In this document: in pieces, positions 23,332-35,300 of the stretch
Layout of the letters: every line of letters begins with the position of its first letter
Numbering within the stretch: the stretch's first letter is position 1
Assembly: GCF_003286085.1 (NCBI RefSeq)
Contig: NW_020825361.1
Coordinates: 248,001 to 312,000 of the forward strand
Direction of reading: 5' to 3'
DNA from: Drosophila persimilis
Taxonomy: Eukaryota; Arthropoda; Insecta; Diptera; Drosophilidae
DNA length: 64,000 nt
Notes under the pieces: model-generated
Told to the model about the DNA's origin: nothing
What the model saw: only the letters and a program-made list of their open reading frames with translations
The model's database searches: none
Program-made: the position numbers and the translations under genes

Positions 23332-26300
23332 GTGAGAGCATCCATATTCCATATATATTTTCGCAGCGTCCCTCTCCATGCAGCACCTGCAACGGTAGTG
23401 GTCCTGTTCGAGTATACCCATACGACATCGATATATTCGATCCACAAGTCTTTTTATACAGTATATATACTAGTACATATATTCTAAAGTATATATATGT
23501 ACATATTCGATGTTCGATGTAGACACTGTTCGCACTCGATGTTCTGTGTTCTCAAATCTTTGCCTTTCTGTACAGAGTCCATGATATATAAACAGTGTGG
23601 CCAGACTGGTGTTTATCATCCAGCAGATAAGTGTGACCAGAGGATTTTGCGTCAAGCCATTCTAACAATAAGTGATCACTGATCCCTTTACAGTTTACAC
23701 AATGAATTGCGGCCGTCAAGTAATAGTACAGTGTGGCCCTACTACTTCGAATATTATTATTAAAGAGTGTAGCCAGACTTAAGGCTAGTGACCTGTCGAG
23801 TGACCATCGCAGATGATCTTGCACTTAGGGTGACCATCGTATTGCACAACCCATAATTTAAACAACTGTGGTCACACTGGTCGCACAACTACGCGTCTTA
23901 CGACACAAAGAACTTGAGCTATTATATTATCAACATTTTATTAACTTTTACTCAGTAATGTTAATCTGTAATCTAATTTTAATCAAAGTATATACCGAAT
24001 ATCCCCTCCTGTAGATCACTCTTTCTCTATCGTATTACTTGTAGAGTCCCTCACACATTTTCATGAGGAATTTCGATACTCAAATATTTCCTTATTTAAT
24101 TTCTCTATTGTTTTCTAATATTCATAAAGCGATTTGCTTACTTTGTTGTTTCTTGATTTTCTCTTTTTTCAGTTTTAATGGTTTTTGTCGCAGCCCCCCG
24201 TACCCCTCTGTGACCGCCTCATCCCACGGTCTAACGCTTTTCCGCGCGGAAATCCAATTAGTGAAAATCAATATTGCTCATACGCGGCGTTGGCTGAACA
24301 ATTATTTTGTTCATTTGTGCATTTTCCATTCTCCCTCAAATGTGCCCCCGCTCGATTTTTGTTTCTTTCCATGGGTGTTTTCCCTCCCTCTCTCTGGCAT
24401 TTTTTGGGGCATAATTAAAAATTTTGTTTACACGCTATTTAATCGAGAAGTGAGGAGTGAGCTGAATAGTGGAGATGTGGTAGGAGATGGGCCCGAGGAT
24501 GGGGCCGAATAGTGGAGATCATGAGATGGGGAAGAAGATGTGCCATTTGCGTCTTGGTAGGTGGGCATTCAAGTCGTTTTTCCCACCGAAATAGAAAGAA
24601 GCAGTACGAAAAAACTTAATCAAGAAGTAAGAGAAAAACAAGGAGAAATTTTAATTGAATCATTTTCACCAGTATCTGCTGCTGCTGCTGCTGATGGGGA
24701 AATTGATTATGGGACTGTGTTAAGTGCCCCAAAAAGAGGATTGGAGGCGTGCCTAATTCTCACACGAAATGCCAAACGATTGCCCCCCAAACCCCCCAAC
24801 ACATTTATCAATATCTTTCGCTGTCTCCCACGAAAGGCAGATATAATTATAATTAATATTAATATACGGCGACGTCTGAACTTTTCTTTTGGTGCTCCCC
24901 AAAAATATTCGAAAAAAATGAAATACGAGTATATCTATAGATAGATATCTGGGGTATAAGGAAAAAAACATCGCTTTCTTCATGCTGGAAGTGACCTTAC
25001 GGCTATGATTGATGAATTTTTTCACTCTTTGACATTTGCTGTCGCGTTTTTCCTATTTTTCTGACCTTCCCGCCCCCATTCCCCCATCTGTCCCGCCCAC
25101 CCTTTAGAGATAATTGCGTTTGGGGGTTGTGTCTTTCGGGAAAGCTGGAGGGAATCGTAGGAGTAGACTCCCGCTAGTATCGCATGGAGCTTTTTGGGGA
25201 GCAAAGCTTTATTTTTTTAAAAACTAACGGCAGTCCCATAGTGAAATAGACGGAGGGGAGTGGTATGGACCGCCACTTAACATTTCGCCGGTTGAAAGCT
25301 TTCCAGGCACATTTAACATGAATAAAAAAGACAATAAAAATTGTATGTGCTTCTATTTCAATCGTCAGTCGCCCCAACTGCCAATCACCGAATGGCTGCC
25401 AGAAGCTTTGGCATTTCTTCTTCAAGCTAAAGAAGCTTTTGGAACCCCACCACCACCCCTTTCGTGCTGCACATCTGGTAAAAGCTCTAACGTATTTCAA
25501 GTTTTCGATTGTCTTATGTTTTTTCTCTATTTTTTGTTCTTGTTCCTGTTTTTTGTTTGTTGCAAAGCTTCTCCCACTTAATTATGCAACATAACATGGA
25601 AGTTCATGGAACTTTTCCACTCATCCCCCCACCTATATGCATATGTATGGACGTATGTACCTTTATGTTCCACCTTGGATGGGGGAAGTCCCGCAGGAAC
25701 GTTAACTCTTTCTTTCCCCCATTCACATAAGTATCTTTTCGTGTCTATACCTTAATATATTATTATCTTTTATGAAATATCATTCTAATAGTTATAGTTA
25801 TTAATCGTATTAAATATCGCATAAGTTGCTATTATCTATGTAGTTGCGATAGAAATATTATCTTATCTAACTTTTATAATACTTATGTATATGCTACTAC
25901 AGTGCGTTTCAGAGCTGTCGTGCAATAAAATATTAACAACAACTAAACGAATTCGATAAAAAAACGTATCGATAACTAAACCGATCATTTTTCGATAAAT
26001 AATCTTTTACCAATCAGTTCCGGAACGCACTGTATCTGTAGGAATCGCAACTGACTTATGTCTTTACTATGATCTATGATAGATATGTATGGAAACTGCT
26101 TAAATCCATCCCTACGTATGTTTCCCGCTCCCTAGCCGCCCCCTCCCTCGGAATCTTTAGCTCTCTCTCGCTCCAGTAACCTAACTAACTTAGCAACTAA
26201 CTAACTAATCTGTATTAATCGCCTATCGCAACCACTCTCACAATTCTCTCCAGGGCGTTCTTCTAATGCCTCGCACCTTGTCCGAAAGCCGAAAGTTGAG

Positions 26301-29300
26301 ACTTCGAAGGGCCTTCACCGAGGCCACTAGCGAAACGCTCCAAAGCTCCAAAATGGTATTTAACAAACAGTAAAAAAAATGACAACAACAGAAACCAATT
26401 ACAAAAGAAATATACACCGAAAAAACCCATTTTCCAAAACTAACAATTTTGTTTTATGTGTATGTACATATACTCGTAAATGTTTAGAATGAAACATGAA
26501 AACCAAAACAAACAAACAAAAACCAAAATTCATGTGAACCAGTTGTACGAGTAGTTCCAAAAGTTCCAAGTTATTTCCAATGGCACCACCCCGCCTTGAG
26601 CCCTTGCCGGTCATGTAGATTGTTGATAAATGCTAAATGCTAAATGCCTTTTGTCCAATCCGGTTTGCGTTTTGGTATAAGTTTCTTCCTAGTCTGCACT
26701 GCCTCGATGTCCATTCAAATCTCTAGAAAAAACCACCAAAAACAAAAAAAAAAGCAAAAAATGAGAATGGAAAAAACAAAAAACCGTTTGAAACCAGTTT
26801 TAGTGATTGTTGAGCATTTTTGCAGCCTGAACTTCCGCATCCCATAGTTGCAATCCACTGCCGCATTCCACTTTGGCCTCCACTTCCGCATCCTGTATTT
26901 GTCGCATTCCACGTGCCCATCCATCAGTTGTCTCACCCCATATCCGACCTTTAGATTCCACTTTTGGCATTCCCTATCTGCATCCCTTTTCCGCATCCCA
27001 CCGTTCTATTCACATTCCACTTTCACATCAATCTTAGCATCCATTAAGCTTTGGCTTCCACTTCCTCATCCGCACACAGTCGTTTCAACAAAAGCTTTCG
27101 CAAAACAAAGCTTTGCTGTAGTTCTGCATCTTTGTAGATCGCACACATATCCTATATATACTATATGTATTATTGATCGACTCGACCAGGTAAGACGTAG
27201 TTGAAAAATGTTTTAATTTGCACCAATTCCGTTTGAGATGGCAGCACTTACTGTAGATCTGATTGAATGTACTGTTTATACTATGTATTCTTATCGCCAA
27301 GCTCCATCCACAGCAATCTATATACGGGTATATATGTGTAAAGGGTATTCAGCGGGTCGGTCCCCGCTTGGAGTAGCGCGACCATTGGGGAAACGTTTTA
27401 TGGGCTGCAAAATATTCATTTTCATGACGTCGACGCGATCAGGTGTTCCATTCATTCGCCCGTTGCATAGAGACCACCAACTAACGGATGTCTCTCTCAG
27501 CGCACCACTAATCGGCTTGTTCTTGACGCTCCCCCTCTTTTCGGTTGCTGCCTTTCTTACTCTCTCCACCTGTTAATGTTTTTTGCCATCTCTTCTTCCC
27601 CTGTTTTTCATGTTCTTCCGTCGTTCTCTCTCTCTTCCTTCTGCTTCCCTCTTCCGAGTTTCCTCCTGCTGCTGTCTCTTCCGATCATTCCACGTGCTGC
27701 TGTCTTCGCCTCCAGCATCACTCTCTTCGCCTGCTGATCAAGGTGTGTTAATATAGGGTTAGGCATTGCCCTCACACCTCGTTGCCTCATTGCCGAAATT
27801 TTGTTGCAGTTCCTTTTGTGTGTGAAACAGATAAAGGGAGACAGAGAGTTCATAACATATGTAATTAATAGAAGTTCCCTCAAATATACTGTGTATATAC
27901 TATCTGTAAATGCACCTTGCTGCAGTCCTTGTACCCTCTCACCCGGCTTTGCGCTCTCCACCTGCTGGTGCTGCTGCCCATAGCCGCCCTCTCCGTCCAC
28001 CTGCTGCCTTCTGTCCACTCGGCATCCAACTTCCCAATCGTGATCCACCCCATTTACGATCCACGAGCAGCGACGCGTGCTCCCCAAATCGGCTCTTCTG
28101 TTCCGTTATATTGGCGGAACAGAATGGAAGACGAAAAGGCAGACAAAGAAGCAGAAAGAGAAGATGGGAATATAAATATAATTTTTTGGTGGGCCAACCA
28201 TTTGTACGTCGTCGTTGCGCTGCGTCGGAAGGGATCGCTGCTCCGCTGTTTCGCTGTTTCGCTATTTCGCTGTTAAAGTGCTCCACCGTCCCAGGCCGCT
28301 GTCTCTCGCGAATGAAAGTACAAAAAGTTTATAATAAATGCCGATTGGGTCTGCTTGTTTACATTCTGGACATTTACGCAGCCAAAATACCCATTTGGCT
28401 GGAACACCAAATCAAAATCGAAATCAAAATCACAATTTCCATCCGAATCTCAATCCAAAGCCCATTGGAAAGTGCGCTGCTGCGGTTCTTGGTCGCGTGC
28501 GCTCCCGTTGCGATTGTATTTTCTGCAAGTGAAACGGAAACTGCACTTTTTTTTTTGTCTGTGCAAACAGTTTGACCTCTCTTCAGGCTCTTGGCTCCAG
28601 GGTTCCAGGGCCCCAGGCAGTCGTTGCCCCTGCCGCTGCTGGCAATGTTTTTGCTTTTTGTGACTTTGGGTCCAAAGCGTGCGCGTGAGAGAGTGTGAGT
28701 GAGTGAGAGAGTGAGAGAGTGAGCACACAAAGGATATTTGATATTAAACAAATAAGGGGAATTGTGCAAATTTGTACGGGGGCCCCCAGCTCCAGAGCAT
28801 GTCGCCGGCCTCCTGCATGGAGAACGAGTGCAATCCGGGCACTCTATACCAGAAATGCCTGACCGCCGGCAATCCCACACTTGCCGCCATGCCGCCACCG
28901 CCACCGTCGCTGCCACTGCCGCTGGCCACGCTGCCAGCGTCGTCAGCATCTCAATTGATGCCATCGATATCGCCATCGCCATCGGCAACCCCATCTGCCT
29001 CGCCATCGCAATCGCCCTCGCCGTCAGCGTCGGCGTCGGCGTCACCCTCACCGTCACTATCGTTGACGTCGACGCTGCCGCCACCATCGCAGCGACTGGT
29101 ACCCGCTGCCACAGCACTACCGTTACTGTCGTCGTCGCTGCCAACAGCAGACGGACACCCAAACGCAGACGCAGCCGCAGCCGCGGCTATGACGCGCACG
29201 GGCAGCGTTGGGGGAGGCGGCAGCGGTGGCGCCACAAGCACGGCACGCCGAAACTCTCTCTGGCTGGAGACCCTGCGGAACACGCGAAAACTGTCCTACG

Positions 29301-32300
29301 CCAATGAGCGACCCATTCTGGTAAGTGCCACCACAGCGGCCGACCAAAGTCATGACGTATCATCCTTATCCGCGGTGGGACTCCCATCTCCCACCACCCC
29401 ATATCCACCACCCCCTCCCATCGCCATTCCCATTCCCATAACTTTCGACCATTTCCATTTGCCATTTCGTTGGCGGCTTCCACGTGCCCGCCGCTTTGCC
29501 CACTCGGCGGCGCTGCCGCCTAGCCAGAAGTCCGCCGTTCGTCCAAACTATAAAAATAAATAAATCGCGCGACCATGCTCTCACTCTCTGGCTATCTCTG
29601 TTGCCGCCTCTCTCTATGAGCCATTCGAAGTTATTTTCAAACCAAAAGCATCTGCAGAACACAAAAACACAGGAAAACACAAATAGGCATGGACACCAGC
29701 GCCAGTGCCAGTGCCCGGCGATAGTGATCGAAGGCGACTGATGAAGGCGTGCAACGATATATTGATACCCTGCTTGGACAAAAATGCGAGTGGAAATTGG
29801 GAATTGACTTCGGGGTTAAGTTCTCAGAAGTTCTGGAGCACGAAATGAAATATCAGTGACAAGAGTAGGAGATCCAATATGTTTCTAGCCCGAAAAGTTG
29901 ATATAGGAATATAAGGAATACAGAATGGTTCGAATTATATCGGTATTGATGTTGATTGGAAGAATAAGTCATTGAAACTGTATGAGTACTATCTTATCTT
30001 ATTTCATTCTAAATATTCCCATAATATTGGATTCCGAACCTTTTTCTCTTGCAACATATGTAAGTTTTTACTCACTGCCCCCTCAATGATTTTTCAGAAA
30101 TTTATTTGATCCCAACAGATCCCAGAAAAGTTCCATTGCAACTATTTTTTATGAAGAAGTACCCAGAATTCAATCGATTGTAATACGAATGTACTCGGTA
30201 ATACTATGCACAGTGCGAAAACTATGAAGAACATTTATCTAAAAGAAAAGTCATAGCATCAAAATCATCTTTCTGTGGTGATCAATCATCTATCTTAAGA
30301 CAACAATTGTGGAATGATGCATACACATTTGCCAATGAGCGAGAACAAGTGTAACAAATACCCTGGAATATTGGGGATGCAAACGATACTGGGGATACTG
30401 CTGGTCGGGGGGAGGGGGGCTATGAAAGCAATAACACAAAACAAATGTGGGAAATATACACATCACACAGTAGAGCCAGATCCCGAGGCGGCGACCCCCA
30501 AGCACAGACATAGACACAAAGAAGGAGGCGACGACAAAGAAGGTTGAGTGAGAGGCAGGAGGCACAGAGAGAGAGAGAGAGAGAGGAGATCATATATTCC
30601 ATCAGCGTCTGAATTTGAATCTGAATCGGAATCGGTATTTCGGTGTACCGGGTACCGGGTACCGCGTACCTGGGAATAATGGAAATGCCCATAAAGACAG
30701 AAATTTGTTCGAGTGTTCGAAGAAGCGTATCCATCGGTTGTAGTACATGTGTGGGGAAGCGCAACACAAACAACACATACGTTCTTTGATATATTGTTTA
30801 TACGGGAAAACGATTTCGATTTCGATTACGATCGGGGGATCATCATCATCAAATGGGTAAATGGGAAATGAAATGGAAATAGTGAATTGAGATGGAAAAA
30901 ACTCTTGCAGAAAAGTGTTTTCCGATATTGTTTACACACCCAGAGACCCAGAGATTCGTATTCAGGGTCAGAATCAAGAAAGAGAAAGAGTTCCTCTCGA
31001 GATATACGTAGAGATACCTAGGCGAATGCGATAGCAAAGTCTATAATTTCGGTTCCGCCCCAATCAGTGGCAAATAACTCGTGGGACTTCATCGGTTATT
31101 CGGTTTAAATTGCTAGTTACATCAGACATAATAAATGGTCTTATAGATTGAGAAGCCAATTCCGTTGGTTTAAACAATAGTTTAAACAATCGAATCGAGG
31201 CGAATGGAATCGAAACCCATCGACACGTAATTAATGGCTTATGGAAAGAAAGGAACAGAACTGCACAGAGAGACCAGCGACCTATACTTTTCGTCTACAC
31301 TGCTCTTTCGGTTCGCTGAGATCGGAGACAACGGCGGATATAAATTATCGATGCATCCATCCACGACATGTGTCTTTGGCTTTGCCTTTGCCTTTGCCAG
31401 TGTGTGGCATAACGTATTTAGATGATGATTAATATTTAATTATACTGTATACTAGGAAACGTATGCACTTGGGTCTGTTGTTTATCTATTGGTCCGCTAC
31501 CCCAATGGGTATTACGTGGTGTCATCTAAAATATTTAAGGCGTTTGCTTACACGAGCCACCAACCCTAAGGGAGCCGCGCGACTCTTCTTCCATATGTCT
31601 GCATTTCGAGTAAGGACTTTCAAATGTTAAGACCCCCATTCACCCATTGTGTGGCAAGAACAATCGGTGGGGCACCTGTGTGTGAAAAGTGTCTGCCAGG
31701 TGGTGTGGCCTCAATAGTCCTCCAATAACTTATGGCCGTCGGACGGACGGACGGCAGGCGGCTGGCAACAGGCATTATGCGGCATGAAAAAGTCGAGTAT
31801 GTTTTTAAAATTTAATGATAATGGACGGGGACTGCAGTTTTCTCTGCATTTACAATGTCTGCCTGTTAGGACGGATGTGCCACATGCATATATATATGTG
31901 TGTATCTATATGGTATAGGTATATATCTCGTAATATACGCGAGTATCTGTATCTGTATGTGTGCAAGTGCTTGGTTGTTGTTTGCCCCCAAGTGTCTATC
32001 AATAAAATATGACAAGAGGCACTGTCCCCGAGACACAAAACCGAAAGGTCGCGCCGCAACGGAATTCTGAGTCACTGGCCATACCGCAAGGGGGTGTATA
32101 ATCGGAATGGGACTCGGATTCGGATTTAGATGCGGGGAACACTTTCTCAGTCCAACAGATGTCCGATCTTTGTGGCTATTATTACGTATACGTAGACGCA
32201 GTATAGACTGCTTTGAGGTTCCATTAATTGTACAGCTCTCTGTATGTGTGTTTGTGTGTGTGTGTGCTTGTGGATCTTTTTGGGATTCCATAAATGTGAT

Positions 32301-35300
32301 TTTTGCGGTACTGTGTACTCGAATGTAATATTGCTTTGATCCAAGTTGATCGTTAATATGTTCTTTGAGTGTCTGTCATTTCTATATTGAAGATATTTTG
32401 ATTGTCTTTTTGGCTGTATCCATTGCCGCATTACAAGATCATTTAATTTTGTATTACAGGGGATTCTCACAAAAGCAATTCTTCGAGTGCTTTTCCTGTG
32501 TCCGGAATTTTCTCAGCTCTCTCCCAGTGAGACTCGTATTTTCATTTAAAGGAATAAAATCTCATTGGATATTCATAGGTTCTCTTTCATTCTGTGCCTA
32601 GAATGTGCACTTCCCTTTCTCTATGTTTATGCCCCGCTCCAGCAACTGCTCTCTCCCATTGAGACTCGTTCTTTCTTTTTTTCAAAGGATTATTTTCCTT
32701 TTTTTAGACGCCAAGTCACTGTCTTTTGCGTCTTTCGTCAAGCCTTCGCACGTCATTCCATGGCCCTAAGCCCCACCCACTCCCAAAAAAAACCAAGATG
32801 GAAAATGCACTGTCATATTCCGCACCGCTCGCCACCCCCACCCCAATCAATCGAAAATCAATATTGAAAACTTACCTAAAAGGGAGAAAAAATGGTGATT
32901 GGTGGTGGGGTGTTTTAAAGGTAGGGCTTAGGGGGTTTTTGGGGGTTTTGGGCAGAGGATGCCCGGGAAATGGCAAATGGCTGACAAATGCATAAAGTTT
33001 TCATTTCAATGAATTATTCAAAATCCGACATGACAACATTTTGACTATCTGTCGTTTGCGTTGACATTTCCATTTCCATTTGATATCTGGGTCGCCGGAG
33101 GGGCGGCCCCGGTCCCTGCCACTGACGCAACACGATTGTGCAACGTGAAGTGGCAGGGAAACGGACGGGATGGGAGACTTGTGTAAGGGTAAGCGGGTGC
33201 TTAGGTGCGATGTCTCATACGCTCACGTTAATGTCACTGTCGCGAGAGTGATGGGCGCTTGAGACAATTGGGGAGACACACACTCGTGTCTGTGGCATGT
33301 GCACTCCGTAAACCCGTGTTTGTGGCATGTGCCGGCCCATGCACTCCTGAACTGCTATTTAGGGTCCTGGGAAAAACCACTGGTGGCTCCCTTTAATTGC
33401 CAGGAGATGTCCTCCGTCTAAGAATAAGTGCATTGATTGATTTCCGGTTCAACAATTTTGCTGCCCAAAGGGGCAATGTCCTTCTGCCCAACAGTTAGTT
33501 GTCTATTGAAACTTCAGTTGGACGTGGCTTAAGAGCACATAGGAATATTGCAGGAGCACCTAGAAGGAACAAGGAGGAATAGAAATACATACATTTAAAT
33601 GCATTTATCAAGTATACGACCCGTATAGAGAGCATGAAGCTATTCCTCTAGTTTCGAAGCTATTATTTGAATCACAAATGCAATTCTTAGTCCAGGATCC
33701 TGCAAAGCAATTCATAAGCGACAAAGCCGCTTATGACGCTTTATGGATACCATGGAAACCATTGAAAAATACCATTTGTCATATGCGCTACATATGTATT
33801 TATGTAAAAGACAAAGTAGTGGGTATCTTGATGTCGAGGAACGTGTGCCGCAATAGTAAACTTTCAGAACCTTTTCGTTTTTGCAACATTTCGCTTAGAT
33901 CCCCCCAAAGAAAATGATACCTGGAAAAAGTTGTTCAAGTTCTCCTAAAAACCTGGTTGCCATGTGTGGATGTCGGCAAGGGAGTTTTGGGGCGTACAGT
34001 GGGAAAGAAAGCGGAACGAGGATGGGGTGAAATGGGGGGCCATCAACTTCTTCTTCTGGGTGCTAGGCGGGCAATCCATTTGTCAGTTCATCAGCGCAAA
34101 GGAATGCATCTCTGTGTGTGTGTGTGGGTGCGTGTGTGTGAGTCCTTTGTTTGCGTGGGCGGATGTGAGGGTGTACGAGTGTGTGTGGGGAAGTACATAT
34201 ATCCTTGTATGCACAAAATATGGCTGAACAACGTGACTAAGACAACGGGGAGGAGGGACGACAGGCAAACCGACAATTGCCGATGACAATGAAAATCGCG
34301 TAGAAGTGGGAGATGTTAGAATTGAGCATCCATTTGGGGCAAAATCCCATTCCCCATCCCCCTGCTGCTGCTGATGATGCTACTGCAAGAAGCGGGGGTA
34401 ACACGGGAACCATCACCTTACGCAAATCGGAGTGGAGTTCCGTAATGCGCAGGACCAACCGAAGGCCATGGACAAAAGTCGCTCTCTCTCTCTCTCTCTC
34501 GCTGTCTGTCTTTTGGTTTCGGCCAAACAATTTTTTCTGATTTCCAAAAAGGGAATTTTCGAATTCTCAATAATTGTCTTTATACTACATATAACATATG
34601 CCTCTCTATAAAACCTTGTATATATATATATATATATATATATGTATCTGCCTGTGTGTAACCGCAAAAGGATTAACTTGTAAAAGTTCAATTTTGATTT
34701 TCATATCGCGTGCCAAGTGGACATTATGCTTTTCATTTTCCTTCCGTTATCACAAGCCAAAGCCCCAACTAAAGCTCAAAGTTCATCGAGAAGAAGCTTC
34801 CCATCAAGCAGCCAAAAAAAATGACAGAACGCAAGCCGAAGAACAACGGTTCTTCTCTGCTACTGCACTGCCGCCGCCTCTGCCTCTGTCGCTGCTTTGT
34901 GCGTGTACCCTACTTTGGGAGTGTAGGTGTGTGCAAGCGAGATGGCCATACCAGCACACACGCGTAGAGGGGTCGAAGAGAACGAGAGTGAGAGAGAGCG
35001 AGCGCGCGCAAAACAAAGTTGAGTGGATTGGAAATCAGTCAAAAGAGAGAGTCGAACAGCGCCGCCGACGACCGACGTGCGCTCTCTTTTGCTCTCTCTG
35101 CCTTCGTCCCCGCCACTACGTTCTTTCTCCTTAGCTATGCCGCCTTCTGCCACCAAATTAAACACACATGACAAAGCCAATTCATTATGTGCCAACCGAA
35201 AATTGCAATTGCAAAATGCAGCAACGGTAGCAGCAGCAGCAGCAGTAGCAGAAATATCCCGCAGGCAGGCAGAAGCAGCAGAGGGCAAGCCGCAGCAGCA

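Noticed and set aside
28374-29162. 262-codon minus-strand ORF over SK exon C
   Set aside because: Produced by the Ser/Pro/Ala codon repeats of exon C on the other strand; the + strand frame has proper splice donor and phase.
28762-29307. 181-codon + strand ORF overlapping exon C, with a hydrophobic stretch
   Set aside because: Shifted reading of TCGCCATCG-type repeats; lacks a donor in phase and ends just inside the exon.
34598-35134. 178-codon + strand ORF starting in the TA repeat
   Set aside because: Crosses a TA microsatellite and low-complexity sequence; no codon bias or domain.
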